A stretch of 64,000 nucleotides of DNA from Nocardia brasiliensis (GCF_011801125.1 NZ_CP046171.1:62001-126000), one strand, 5' to 3'; shown: positions 16,500 to 24,764, counted from the first letter of the stretch. The notes: generated by a model from the letters alone, not told the origin. Numbers and translations are program-made.

Positions 16500-17327
16500 G
16501 TGACACAGCCCGACGGCGCCGATCCGAACGGCGCGCTTAACCCCACGAAACCCGGCGCGTTCGGCGAGTTCCAGAGCCTCACCGAGGCCGACATTTTCGA
16601 CAAGCAGAAGGCGCCGATTGTCGGCACCGGCGGCTCGGCTCGCAAGGCGCAGCTCGACCTCGCCGCGGCCGACGGCAACGTGATCCCCTCCGGTACGGGT
16701 CTCTGGCAGACGTTCACTCGCAACGCCGACGCCACGTTTCCCCGGATCATGCTCGAGCCACAGCTCGACAGCAGTACCGGGTTCGACGGTAGTAGCGGGG
16801 GCAGTCACTCGCACTCGATGTCAGCGAATCGCCCGCCCGACTATCGGCCTGCGGGCAACGGCGCGAATCTCATAGAACTCGGATTCATCGAGTGCACGAA
16901 AGACCGCCGGTACGAACGGGTTACGTTCGGCACCGGTAACAGCGTGACGCTGCTCGGCATCACGGCTATGTACGTGTGTGCCTACCTCATGTCGCCCTCA
17001 ACCGGCGAGCTCGCCCTCATGGCAGCCACCGGCAACATCACCACGAGCGTTGGCGACACGAACACTGAGTACACGTTCGATCTACCCGCACCGATCGACG
17101 CGCTTAAGGCTGAGGTCTGGGCCGTCGGCGTGTTGCAGGTGACCAGCGTTACGCAAACGTGCAAAAGCATCCTGGCTAAGCGGGTCTGGGCGATGAATGC
17201 CCCGTCAGGATTCCGTCCCGCCGCCCTCTACGCAACCGCCGGTCCCTACGTCTCGCCACCCGCGACGATCGCGTACTCGTCGCTCACGTTCGGCACCGCA
17301 CGTGTGCCGTACTACGCACTCAGCTAG
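16500..17327 (+). CDS. Minor tail or baseplate surface protein
   Basis: A 275-residue protein, GTG at 16500 one base after the previous stop. The sequence is Gly/Ser/Thr-rich and beta-strand-like (NSVTLLGITAMYVCAYLM, EYTFDLPAPIDALKAEVWAV), and has a GGSHSHSM stretch that could bind metal. Such genes after the lysis cassette often encode tail fibre or base plate upper proteins. No catalytic motif is seen. Confidence 0.5.
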   Translation: MTQPDGADPNGALNPTKPGAFGEFQSLTEADIFDKQKAPIVGTGGSARKAQLDLAAADGNVIPSGTGLWQTFTRNADATFPRIMLEPQLDSSTGFDGSSGGSHSHSMSANRPPDYRPAGNGANLIELGFIECTKDRRYERVTFGTGNSVTLLGITAMYVCAYLMSPSTGELALMAATGNITTSVGDTNTEYTFDLPAPIDALKAEVWAVGVLQVTSVTQTCKSILAKRVWAMNAPSGFRPAALYATAGPYVSPPATIAYSSLTFGTARVPYYALS

Positions 17328-17338
17328 GAGGCCCCGAG

Positions 17339-17647
17339 ATGCCGATCGGATGGCGCGCGATTCGCGACGATATCGAGCTCACCCGAGGCGATTTCATCGC
17401 CTCGCGCACACACCCCGGTGGGGCACTGCCGCCCGGCACGACGGCCGAAATCGTGTGGGGCACCAAGCCATCGCCGACTACGTGGACGGCGACGGTCGAG
17501 GGCGACACAGTGTCGTGGCTCGAGCAACAAGCCGCCGTCGCACTCATCCCGGCCGGGACTCCGTTCGTGATGTGGATTCATTACCCGAATGCCGAGACGA
17601 GCAGCACTGACGATTACGAATGGGTACGCGGCGTCGCGCGCAGGTAA
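17339..17647 (+). CDS. LtfC/Gp6-like beta-sandwich phage protein
   Basis: A 102-residue protein with AGGAGG just upstream (17327-17333). The layout LTRGDFIASRTHPGG, AEIVWGTKPSPTTWTATVEGD and IPAGTPFVMWIHYPN resembles the small LtfC/p132/Gp6 beta-sandwich domain found in actinophages and some tail fibre neighbours. Probably a structural accessory protein. Assignment from pattern memory only. Confidence 0.5.
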   Translation: MPIGWRAIRDDIELTRGDFIASRTHPGGALPPGTTAEIVWGTKPSPTTWTATVEGDTVSWLEQQAAVALIPAGTPFVMWIHYPNAETSSTDDYEWVRGVARR

Positions 17648-17674
17648 TCAGTTGAGAGACAAGGGGATTCAGTC

Positions 17675-18016
17675 ATGACAGCAACGACGGCCGAGCGCAA
17701 CGCTCACGCCGAGTTCTGGGCGTCGCGCGGCAACACGTTCTCCGCGCACACCGGCGACCCCGGCGCGGCGGGCACCGCGAATGAGGTGGTCGGCGGCGGG
17801 TACTCGCGCCAGACCACGACGTGGCCGGGCTCGGCGATCGACGGCACGATCACCGGGTCTCAGCTGACGTTTCCAGTTCCGGGCGGAACCAACGTGACCC
17901 ACCTCGGCCGCTGGAACGGCAGCACTTATCTCGGCTCGATCGACTCGCCCGACGCCTCGGTGAGTCCCGCCGGCGAAATCAAGCCGACCCCGAGCTACAC
18001 CTACTCAGGCGACTAA
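17675..18016 (+). CDS. Tail fibre-like protein
   Basis: A 113-residue protein with a helix at the start (ERNAHAEFWASRGN), then a beta-rich body with GGGYSRQTTTWPGSAIDGTI and VTHLGRWNGSTYLGSIDSP, ending PTPSYTYSGD. This is the pattern of short phage tail fibre proteins of actinophages, built for surface presentation. Its TAA is immediately followed by the ATG of the next gene, so the two are coupled. Confidence 0.6.
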   Translation: MTATTAERNAHAEFWASRGNTFSAHTGDPGAAGTANEVVGGGYSRQTTTWPGSAIDGTITGSQLTFPVPGGTNVTHLGRWNGSTYLGSIDSPDASVSPAGEIKPTPSYTYSGD

Positions 18017-19231
18017 ATGCGCTGGCCGGGTGCAGACGCGAAAGTCGCCGCGTTCCCGGGGCCGGACGCACGCGAGGCCCGGTTTCCCGGCCCCGACCGG
18101 CGCGGCATCCTGTGGCCGACTCCGCCGACGTTCGCGATCGTGCTCACGGCCGAAGCATTCGGCGTCGGGTCGGCGAGCGCGACGGTATCGGCCGTGTCGC
18201 GGCCGGTAGCCGCGGCGACCGGAGCGGGCATCGGCTCGGCGAGCGTCAGGACCGCACTCGCGATCACAGCACCGGCGGCCGGTAGCGGCGCGGCGACGGC
18301 GGCCTACCTTCCGTCCGAGGTCGCGGCGGCGGCGGCCGGTAGCGGTGCCGCGTCGGCGACCGTGCTACCGCAGGTCGCGGTCGCTGCCAGCGCGGCCGGT
18401 GCGGGCCTAGCCGCGGCCGCCGTTCGGCACGCGGCCATCGTTGAGGCCTCGGCCGTCGGGTCCGGTACCGCGGCGGCCTCGGTCACCACTCGCGTAGCGG
18501 TCCCGGCGGTGGCGGTCGGTAGCGGTGCCGCGTCGGCGACTGTTGTCGTCGGCTACCGGTACAGCGACAATTTCAACCGCGCCGACGCCGCCACGCTCGG
18601 CGCGGACTGGCGCGTCGACCGCAACGCTTCGCCGAAGATCGCGACGAACCGCGCGCAAATGAAGACCATGGCGAACGGCGACGGCCGCGCCGGTTGCTGG
18701 ACGAGCTACCAAGGCGGCGGCGGCACACAGGGCGGACGATTCGCGACCGACAAGTACGGCGTCAAAATCCAATTCATAGCACCGACCGGCAACACGGCAA
18801 CGGACAACTTCACCGGTGCCGTGCTCGCCGTCGCCGACACATTCGGCGCTGGCGTGATGTGCTATTTCGTCGCCAGCACCGGCCTAGGCTGCGCCATCTA
18901 CACCCAGAGCGGAGCCCCGCCGACTGGGGGAGTCTCGACCGGGCAGACCGGGCAGACACAGCGGGCAGCCACCGCGACGAATGCCGCGCTGACCGACGTA
19001 TTCGATTTCCGTCGCGAGCGCAACACGGGGAATACCGCAGATGTGTTCCGGCTCTACCGGAATGGGGACTACACGACGCCGTTCCTGTCGTGGGAGGACT
19101 CCGGCGGCGTGGTGAGCAGTGGCGCGACCAACCGCCGATGGGGGTTGGTCACCGAGGGTAACTACCCGTTGTTCCAATCCGAGTTCCGCGCGCCCGCAGT
19201 CGACGCGATCCTCGATGCCTACGACCTGTAG
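18017..19231 (+). CDS. Repeat-containing tail tip protein, possible receptor-binding protein
   Basis: A 404-residue protein. The N-terminus has a short P-G-x-D motif three times (WPGADAKV, FPGPDARE, FPGPDRRG). Residues about 43-177 hold seven degenerate repeats of mostly 19-20 residues built around A-x-G-S-G-A-A-S-A. Residues 185-404 are a globular lectin-like domain (YSDNFNRADAATLGADWRV at its start, DVFRLYRNGDYTTPFLSW later), similar in outline to concanavalin-like domains that bind surface glycans. It is the last late gene before a strong terminator. Receptor binding is inference. Confidence 0.6.
   Translation: MRWPGADAKVAAFPGPDAREARFPGPDRRGILWPTPPTFAIVLTAEAFGVGSASATVSAVSRPVAAATGAGIGSASVRTALAITAPAAGSGAATAAYLPSEVAAAAAGSGAASATVLPQVAVAASAAGAGLAAAAVRHAAIVEASAVGSGTAAASVTTRVAVPAVAVGSGAASATVVVGYRYSDNFNRADAATLGADWRVDRNASPKIATNRAQMKTMANGDGRAGCWTSYQGGGGTQGGRFATDKYGVKIQFIAPTGNTATDNFTGAVLAVADTFGAGVMCYFVASTGLGCAIYTQSGAPPTGGVSTGQTGQTQRAATATNAALTDVFDFRRERNTGNTADVFRLYRNGDYTTPFLSWEDSGGVVSSGATNRRWGLVTEGNYPLFQSEFRAPAVDAILDAYDL
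18143..18550 (+). repeat. Coding tandem repeat, about 57-66 bp period, seven degenerate copies
   Basis: Repeats encode A-x-G-S-G-A-A-S-A-T-V type units. The last five copies keep a period of 57-60 bases. A 24-base block beginning CGGTAGCGGTGCCGCG is identical at 18337-18360 and 18517-18540, exactly 180 bases apart. Expansion or contraction by recombination is likely. Confidence 0.75.
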
Positions 19232-19243
19232 CCGGACTTGGAA

Positions 19244-19282
19244 ACGACTGCGCCCCCACCGACTTGGCGGGGGCGCAGTCGT
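19244..19282. terminator. Perfect 14-bp stem-loop, bidirectional terminator
   Basis: ACGACTGCGCCCCC pairs exactly with GGGGGCGCAGTCGT around an 11-base loop. It separates the + strand late operon from the - strand lipoprotein gene, whose 3' ends converge here. Confidence 0.85.
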
Positions 19283-19291
19283 GTTCCGGGC

Positions 19292-19783
19292 TTAGCGACC
19301 GGTCGTCTGGTTGATGACGCAGCGGTCGACGGCCTGCACTACATCGTCGCCGGGGGAGACGCCGACGGCGTCACCCTTGGGGAACGTGGTGTTGTTTCGG
19401 GCGCCGCCGGTGCTCGCGTACACCTTGCCGTTCGCGATAACCCACACGTCCGAGCGCTCTTTCATCTTTCCCGTGCCGTCGACGATTGTCGCGCCGAGGT
19501 ATGTTTTGCCGCCCTGGTCAATCACCGTGCCGTTTGTGAGCCGCCAACCAGCGTGCGTGAGCCCAGCCTGTACCAAATCGACCGCGCTGCCAGCTGCGGG
19601 CGCGCATCGTGGATCGGAGTCGTCACCACCGGACGCCGCCGGAGGTGCGGACGAAGTGCGCGGCGGCGGTGCGGTCGAGCTGCTCGCTGCGGGCCGCGCT
19701 GCCGGAGTATCGGAATCGGTGGAGCTACAACCTGCCATCGCCACTGCGGCGGCACATACCCCGAGTACAGCAATCGTTTTCAT
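19292..19783 (-). CDS. Lipoprotein, possible lysogenic conversion product
   Basis: A 163-residue protein with an n-region MKTIAVLG, hydrophobic core and lipobox AMAGC at Cys19, followed by a Ser/Thr/Pro/Ala-rich tether. The globular part (about 60-160) has CAPAAGSAVDLVQAGLTHAG and GGKTYLGATIVDGTG, ending near a second Cys in VDRCVINQTTGR; the two Cys may form a disulfide. It would be exposed on the outer face of the membrane. Location on the opposite strand after the late genes suits a moron expressed from the lysogen, for example in superinfection exclusion. Function unknown. Confidence 0.7.
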   Translation of the reverse strand: MKTIAVLGVCAAAVAMAGCSSTDSDTPAARPAASSSTAPPPRTSSAPPAASGGDDSDPRCAPAAGSAVDLVQAGLTHAGWRLTNGTVIDQGGKTYLGATIVDGTGKMKERSDVWVIANGKVYASTGGARNNTTFPKGDAVGVSPGDDVVQAVDRCVINQTTGR

Positions 19784-19857
19784 AAGGTCCCCTCATGACA
19801 TCGGTCGAACCGCTACCCTGCTGCCGATCATGTCGCGCCCGAGACGATGATCGATAC

Positions 19858-19901
19858 ACGAAAGTGCCCGACTCGTCTGAGTGCGAGTCGGGCGCTTTCG
19901 T
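19858..19901 (-). terminator. Long perfect stem-loop terminator of the Clp N-domain gene
   Basis: The arms CGAAAGTGCCCGACTCG and CGAGTCGGGCGCTTTCG pair over 17 positions apart from one T-G wobble. It begins at the stop codon of the minus-strand gene and ends transcription before the lipoprotein gene. Confidence 0.8.
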
Positions 19902-20203
19902 CATTCCGTGGTGTCAGTCGGGTATTCGACTGTCGTGCCGTCGAGTGACCGAACCCGGTAGTTGCCCGGTGCTGGAATCGGGGCGTCGAGGAACTTGACC
20001 AGCCGATTCGCAAACTCCTCGACGTCCACCCCCATCCGATACTGGAGTTCAAACGTCGGGATCGCGTCCGGGTCCGACAACACGGCGAGCACCAGGTGTT
20101 CCACCGAGACGTACCCGTCTGCCCGGTCCCTGGCAAGTTGCGCGGCAGAGGCCAGGACGGCGTGATAATCCTCGGTGAATCTGAGGCCGTCGGCAGTGGT
20201 CAT
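19901..20203 (-). CDS. Stand-alone Clp N-domain protein
   Basis: A 100-residue protein containing the Clp repeat signature: FTEDYHAVLASAAQLARDRA, then YVSVEHLVLAVLSDP and a second helix pair FELQYRMGVDVEEFANRL. In ClpA/ClpC this domain binds adaptors or degrons, but there is no ATPase here. The ATG at 20203 is preceded by a GA-rich stretch (AGAGAGAGGATGGACCG). Flanked on the same strand by a secreted protein gene upstream and its own terminator downstream. It could modulate host ClpC function or act as a sensor or decoy; that is inference. Confidence 0.7.
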   Translation of the reverse strand: MTTADGLRFTEDYHAVLASAAQLARDRADGYVSVEHLVLAVLSDPDAIPTFELQYRMGVDVEEFANRLVKFLDAPIPAPGNYRVRSLDGTTVEYPTDTTE

Positions 20204-20218
20204 CGGTCCATCCTCTCT

Positions 20219-20572
20219 CTACGAAGCGAGAATTTCATCCCACTCGTAATAGACGTTGCCCCACTGGTCTTTTCGGCTGCTACATGACCAATAGCGCCAC
20301 GCGTGACCGTCCCAGGTCTTCACGCTCTGTTTGTGGTTCAACCTGGAACACGACAGGGCGGGCGTCCCGTCGGGTCGTGCCTCCGTTTCCACCGGACCGC
20401 CGAGACGGCATGGTGAGTTGGGGTTGTTCGAGTCGACGTGCCCGAACAGACACGGGCCGTGTGTAGCTGCTGGGGCCGCTTGTGCTGTGGTGACGAGTCC
20501 GGTAGACCCGGCGCCGAGGATGAGTGCGGCCGTGATGATCGCGGTACCGAACGGACGGACGATTTTTCGCAT
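20219..20572 (-). CDS. Small secreted Cys-containing protein
   Basis: A 117-residue protein. The start at 20572 (MRKIVRPFGTAIITAALIL) is chosen because GGGGGAAA precedes it; a longer frame from 20608 adds no sensible sequence. A signal peptide ends near AQAA around residue 33. The mature part is about 84 residues with Cys in GPCLFGH, SPCRLGG, LSCSRLN and YWSCSSRKD, compatible with two disulfides, and a Trp-rich C-terminus. Lies 15 bases upstream of the Clp N-domain gene on the same strand, so they may be co-transcribed. Function unknown. Confidence 0.65.
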   Translation of the reverse strand: MRKIVRPFGTAIITAALILGAGSTGLVTTAQAAPAATHGPCLFGHVDSNNPNSPCRLGGPVETEARPDGTPALSCSRLNHKQSVKTWDGHAWRYWSCSSRKDQWGNVYYEWDEILAS

Positions 20573-20853
20573 GATTTCCCCCAAGGAATCTAGGCGTCGA
20601 GCGGACACGATGTGTCCGCCTGCTCAGAACGCGCCGGGCAGCCGCGCTGCTGCTGGCGCAGGTAGATTTTCTTCCCGCCAGGTGGGAACGGCCATCGAAA
20701 TTGCCTGGTGTGGCAGCCATTTGGCAGGCGGGCCTCGCGCACTCCACGTGGATGAGCGCGCCGTCGGCCGAGAAGCCCTCACCGCCGCACTGAGACAGGC
20801 GGATTCGCGGCACTGGCCTGAGCTCTGTGCATGCTCAGCCGTTTGGTTCGCCT

Positions 20854-21648
20854 TCACTCGAGCGTTTTGCGGCCGAGGCCGCCATAGATGACCAGCCGTG
20901 TCGCGGGCAGTTCGGTATCGAGAAACTCTTGCGCGGGCGCGACCCCGGGCGCGATCAGCTCGAACCCGTCCATCAGTGCGGAGATCTCCTCGGGTGAGCG
21001 GTAGACGACCTGCGCGGGGGTCGCCTCGGTGTCGGTTTGCGACTGGGTGATGAGATCGCGATGCGTCTCGTTCGAGCAGTGCGTGATCGCCAGGTGGCTG
21101 CCGGGTGCCATGGCGTAGCGGAACGCTGTAATGATTCCGGCGGGCTTCTCGTGGTCCATCACGTAGTGCAGGACGCCGATCATCAGCACCGCAACCGGCT
21201 CGCTGAAATCGATAAGCGACTCGGCTTCGAGCTGGTCGATGATCTCGTGTGGGCGGCGCGCGTCAGCCTGCATCACCGAGAGGCCGGGGGAGTTGGCAAG
21301 CAACGCGTCGCAGTGGGCGCGGACGACGGGGTCGTTATCGATATAGACGACTCGGGCCGACGGCTCGATTTTGCGTGCGACCTCGTGCACGTTGGGGGAG
21401 GTGGGGATGCCCGCGCCGAGGTCGATGAACTGCTTGACCCCCGCCCCAGCGGCCAATTCGACTGCACGGACCAGGAATTGGCGGATGAACCATGCCAGGG
21501 CCTTGGTGTCCGGGGCGATCGCGAGCATGCGATGGGCGACCTCACGGTCGACCTCGTAGTTGTCCTTACCGCCGAGCATGTAGTCGTAGATGCGCGCCGA
21601 GTTCGGCACCTTCGGGTCGAGCCCGGGCGTACGCTCCAATCCCGTCAC
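20854..21648 (-). CDS. SAM-dependent methyltransferase (DUF574 / SCO2246-like family)
   Basis: A 264-residue protein starting GTG 21648. The opening VPNSARIYDYMLGGKDNYE is the hallmark of this actinobacterial family. SAM-binding motif I reads FIDLGAGIPTSPNVHEVA, then VVYIDNDPVVRAH, VMQADARRP and AVLMIGVLHYVMD. Members occur in many copies in Nocardia and Streptomyces, often next to XRE regulators; their substrates are unknown. The start overlaps the preceding stop (GTGA), so it is translationally coupled to the upstream gene. Last gene of a three-gene minus-strand operon. Confidence 0.85.
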   Translation of the reverse strand: MTGLERTPGLDPKVPNSARIYDYMLGGKDNYEVDREVAHRMLAIAPDTKALAWFIRQFLVRAVELAAGAGVKQFIDLGAGIPTSPNVHEVARKIEPSARVVYIDNDPVVRAHCDALLANSPGLSVMQADARRPHEIIDQLEAESLIDFSEPVAVLMIGVLHYVMDHEKPAGIITAFRYAMAPGSHLAITHCSNETHRDLITQSQTDTEATPAQVVYRSPEEISALMDGFELIAPGVAPAQEFLDTELPATRLVIYGGLGRKTLE

Positions 21649-22121
21649 CGACCTGCGATGGACAGGCAAGCCCGGACGGCGTCGACAACTTCGGTGCCGC
21701 GAGGCCGGAACCCGTTGATCGGTTCGAGTACCCACTCTCGATAGCTGATGAGTGGGTCGAACGGTGAGGGCAGCGGGACCTCGCCGCCGATCGGTACCAC
21801 CGATACGTTGTGACGGGCCAGTTCCGCGAACAGAACGATGTCGTACGGGATGTCCGGGCACACGAGAAACGTCCATCGCTTCGAGCGCGGGTGCGAAATG
21901 ACGGGCCCGGCTTGGCCGTTGGGCCGGGCCAGCAACCGCGCTTTGACCAATGCGCCGACACGGGCGGGCATCGTGACCGCGCCGACGCTCCCGACCGTGA
22001 ACTCGAGCCGCGCGAACTCTGGCCGTACACGGGCAGGCAACCCGCAGGTGACCTGATAGAATCGGCGGCTCGATTCCAACGCAGCCGCACGATTCTCGAT
22101 GGGAATCTCGGTGTTCGTCAT
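21645..22121 (-). CDS. Uncharacterised protein of the methyltransferase operon
   Basis: A 158-residue soluble protein. Visible features: a helix SSRRFYQVTCGLPARVRPEF, a central beta part with SKRWTFLVCPDIPYDIVLFA and VSVVPIGGEVPLPSP, and C-terminal EWVLEPINGFRPRGTEVVDA. The layout is reminiscent of small actinobacterial proteins found beside XRE and DUF397 genes, but I cannot name the family. Its start overlaps the upstream gene's stop by 4 bases and its stop overlaps the downstream methyltransferase start, so all three are probably made together. Confidence 0.65.
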   Translation of the reverse strand: MTNTEIPIENRAAALESSRRFYQVTCGLPARVRPEFARLEFTVGSVGAVTMPARVGALVKARLLARPNGQAGPVISHPRSKRWTFLVCPDIPYDIVLFAELARHNVSVVPIGGEVPLPSPFDPLISYREWVLEPINGFRPRGTEVVDAVRACLSIAGR

Positions 22122-22489
22122 GCCGGGTCACCCGCTCCCGGTCCTGGTTGCCGCCGATCGGAATCAGGTTCGACCATGCGGGCTTTCAGTTCGGCGACGC
22201 CATCCTCGGGCGGCAGCTCGGCGAGTGTTGCCCGGATCGTGCTGGTAATCCAGCCCGCCTGTTCCATCTCTACAAGCAAGGCAGCGATATCGTCGGCTGA
22301 GGGCGTGTTCGCCTCGTAGTACAGAACCTTGCCGGTGACCCCGTCGGCCTGTTCCGGTGGCGGTGGCCCGGCCGCAGAGAATTCAGCTACCTGCTCAGGT
22401 GTGCCGTGGCGCTCGAGGTAGTACCGCTGCGCGTAATAGCTCTGTTGCGGTGTCACTTCCAATGGTGACTGCTCGTCGTCCGAAGCCAT
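22118..22489 (-). CDS. Uncharacterised small protein, first gene of the methyltransferase operon
   Basis: A 123-residue protein from ATG 22489 (MASDDEQSPLEV); a longer frame to 22567 is less likely because its extra residues are unlike a folded domain. It has QQSYYAQRYYLERHGTPEQV, then a Pro/Gly turn region, and LLVEMEQAGWITSTIRATLA. No membrane segment. Divergent from the XRE regulator with a 233-base gap, which may hold the operator. Function unknown. Confidence 0.6.
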   Translation of the reverse strand: MASDDEQSPLEVTPQQSYYAQRYYLERHGTPEQVAEFSAAGPPPPEQADGVTGKVLYYEANTPSADDIAALLVEMEQAGWITSTIRATLAELPPEDGVAELKARMVEPDSDRRQPGPGAGDPA

Positions 22490-22722
22490 CGCTTGCGTCT
22501 CCTGGTCGTTCGTCGGTTGCACAGCACCCGATGCCGGGGCGGCGCGCACACCACCTAGCGGTTCCAAACGAGTCGGCTTACAGGAGGAGGGGAAGCGCCT
22601 TCCATCCGGTGTCGGGGCCTACATCGAGAGTCGCGGACCAGCGAGTTCGATCCCAGACACAGAACCGCACGGAACCGATACGCTTCCGAAAGAGTGCATT
22701 GCGAGCACGAACAGGGGCGGCG

Positions 22723-24003
22723 ATGATCGTCAACAGATGGACAGGCGTCGAGGTCACGGCGCTGCGTGAGGACGCATTGCGCCTGACAAAAGCGCAGTTC
22801 GGCGCAGATCTGGGTTACAGCGAGCCCACCGTGCGGAAGTGGGAAAAAGCGACACCGGATCGCCCCGTCCGCGGCGAATCCGCGAGTGCGCTGGACACAG
22901 CACTTGCACGACTGACCGACGAGCAGCGCGCCCGCTTCCGTGCTGCAATGGAGGGCGGGCCGGACCGCGCGCTTGCGGCGCCCGATCCGTCGATTGTGCT
23001 GGAGGACGAGGTGAAGCGGCGAGATTTCGGAATTGCGATCGGTGCCGCTCTCGCCGGATCGACTTCACCGCTGAGCCGTATCAGTACAGGTGACGCTCGG
23101 CGACTCATGGCACGTGTCTCCGAGTTGAACACTCGTGACCAAGCGATCGGAGGGGCCTCGCTCGTGCGCGAGGCAGTCGACAGGCTCGACCTGGCGAAGA
23201 GCCTTCTCGAAACCTGCACATTCGGCGAGTCGGCCGGCAAGGTCTTCATGAGTGCTGCGGGAAATCTTGCAGCACTTGCAGGGTGGCTTTCGTACGACGC
23301 CGATATGCATGCGCTCGCACTGCGTTGCTACGCTGATGCCTTCTCACTTGCGAACCAGGCTGGTGACGACGAACTGACTGTGCACGTCTGTCTCAATGCT
23401 GCGCACCAGTCGGTATGGCTGAGTCGTATCGGCAAGGGAAATCCACACAGGGCGCTCGGCCATGTTGCCCGCGCACGAGACCTCACCCGAGGCAATCCGC
23501 CGGGTCGGATTCATGCACTGATCGCGACGCGCGAAGCGCAGGCGTACGGCGTTCTGGGTGATCGATCTGGGTTCGCCAGGGCGGTCGCAACTGCCTGGCG
23601 AGAACTCGACTTCGCCCTCGAACATGAACCCGCCGACCAGTGCCCCGAGTGGCTTTCGTTCGTGTCACCCACAGAGGTTCGGTTTCATGAGATTCGCGGT
23701 TTCGGTGACCTTGGCATGTTCTCGCGCGCGGCTGACCTTTCGGCCGGGCTCGCACTTGCCCAAGCGGGCGCGCGGAACGCTGCGGTCTATCGGGCCGGGT
23801 GGGCGGCAGCCCTTGCCAACATCGGCGACGTTAGCGGTGCGGTGGACCAGGGGCTGACTGTCCTAGCTGACCTCGAAGATTCGGTGTCTTCTACACGCAC
23901 ATTGCGGGTGCTAGAACCAGTTCGGAAGGCCTTCCCTGTTGACTCGTCCAGTGAGTTTCCCGAACGATTCGACATATTGACGCGACAGGCGGCGACAACG
24001 TGA
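22723..24003 (+). CDS. XRE-family regulator with TPR-like C-terminal domain
   Basis: A 426-residue protein from ATG 22723. Residues 10-60 are a helix-turn-helix: LTKAQFGADLGYSEPTVRKW, the usual XRE pattern in actinobacterial multidomain regulators. Residues 75-110 are a linker with KRRDFGIAIGAALAG, and residues 120-426 are helical repeats of the tetratricopeptide kind (LNAAHQSVWLSRIGKG, ALIATREAQAYGVLGDRSGF). Such proteins sense small molecules or peptides and often sit beside the methyltransferase family seen here. Codon use is slightly less GC-biased than host genes around it. It overlaps the GNAT gene by 4 bases. Confidence 0.8.
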   Translation: MIVNRWTGVEVTALREDALRLTKAQFGADLGYSEPTVRKWEKATPDRPVRGESASALDTALARLTDEQRARFRAAMEGGPDRALAAPDPSIVLEDEVKRRDFGIAIGAALAGSTSPLSRISTGDARRLMARVSELNTRDQAIGGASLVREAVDRLDLAKSLLETCTFGESAGKVFMSAAGNLAALAGWLSYDADMHALALRCYADAFSLANQAGDDELTVHVCLNAAHQSVWLSRIGKGNPHRALGHVARARDLTRGNPPGRIHALIATREAQAYGVLGDRSGFARAVATAWRELDFALEHEPADQCPEWLSFVSPTEVRFHEIRGFGDLGMFSRAADLSAGLALAQAGARNAAVYRAGWAAALANIGDVSGAVDQGLTVLADLEDSVSSTRTLRVLEPVRKAFPVDSSSEFPERFDILTRQAATT

Positions 24004-24596
24004 CCACCGAGCGATCATCCTCGATCCTGCCGGGTGTCGAGTTTCAGCGGTACTCGGCCGAGCAGGCACGAGGTATCCGGGCCGAGGTTGAAGCCATTTT
24101 TCGAGGGTCTTACGTTGACGCCATCGAATCGGGCGAAGACTTCGAAACACCCGAGGCGTTCATGCAACGGTTCGATGCGTACACCGATCCCGGCCGCCAA
24201 CCTGGATTCGAGTTGGCCGTCGCTCTGATCGAAGGCGAGCCAGGTGGTCAAGCGTGGGGTTGGCCGCTGCACGAGGGAACCGCCTGGTGGACTGGACTAC
24301 ATCTCGACGAGGGAGACCTCGCGGAGTTCACCGTAGAGGACGGGCACAGGACCTTCGCGCTGAGCGAGATCATGGTCCGCTCTGAGCTGACCGGCCGAGG
24401 GATCGCCCACGCTCTCCACGACGAATTACTCACTGGCCGTACTGAGTGCCGCGCAACCCTGCTGGTTCAGCCAGACAACGAGCGTGCATACACCACCTAC
24501 CGCAAATGGGGCTGGTATCGAGTAGGCACGCTGCGGCCGAGCTGGCCAGCCGCACCGACCTTCGATGTCCTAATCCACGATCTCGGACCCGCCTAG
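24000..24596 (+). CDS. GNAT-family N-acetyltransferase
   Basis: A 198-residue protein, GTG at 24000 overlapping the regulator's stop. GNAT features: ALSEIMVRSELTGRGIAHAL (motif A, acetyl-CoA pyrophosphate loop R-x-x-G-x-G/A variant), ATLLVQPDNERAYTTYRKWG (motif B) and the final strand FDVLIHDLG. The substrate is unknown. Coupling to the XRE regulator suggests a joint stress or resistance unit within the prophage right arm. Confidence 0.8.
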   Translation: MTTERSSSILPGVEFQRYSAEQARGIRAEVEAIFRGSYVDAIESGEDFETPEAFMQRFDAYTDPGRQPGFELAVALIEGEPGGQAWGWPLHEGTAWWTGLHLDEGDLAEFTVEDGHRTFALSEIMVRSELTGRGIAHALHDELLTGRTECRATLLVQPDNERAYTTYRKWGWYRVGTLRPSWPAAPTFDVLIHDLGPA

Positions 24597-24764
24597 CGCG
24601 TCGAGGCTCGGACAGTCGGCCCAGTAGGTACCCTGCATCCACTCGTGCCACCGTTGGCACTGGCTCAACAGGCCCTCGGCGGTGTAACCGTCGAATAGCG
24701 GAGTCCAGTCGACGCTGGCTCCCGGAGTTTCAGTCATGCAATGGTTCGACGCAACGCATTTCAC
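24570..24764 (-). CDS. Small hypothetical protein
   Basis: A 64-residue frame (a shorter 55-residue version starts at ATG 24737) reading WTPLFDGYTAEGLLSQCQRW, then MQGTYWADCPSLDALGG. It is acidic and Trp-rich, unlike a random shadow of the GNAT gene, whose 3' end it overlaps by 27 bases in convergent orientation. No domain recognised. Confidence 0.35.
   Translation of the reverse strand: MKCVASNHCMTETPGASVDWTPLFDGYTAEGLLSQCQRWHEWMQGTYWADCPSLDALGGSEIVD

Noticed and set aside
20854..22131. A 425-residue minus-strand frame read as one protein
   Set aside because: Only the last 264 residues form a methyltransferase; the rest overlaps a better gene in another frame, and a GTGA overlap at 21645-21648 marks the true start.
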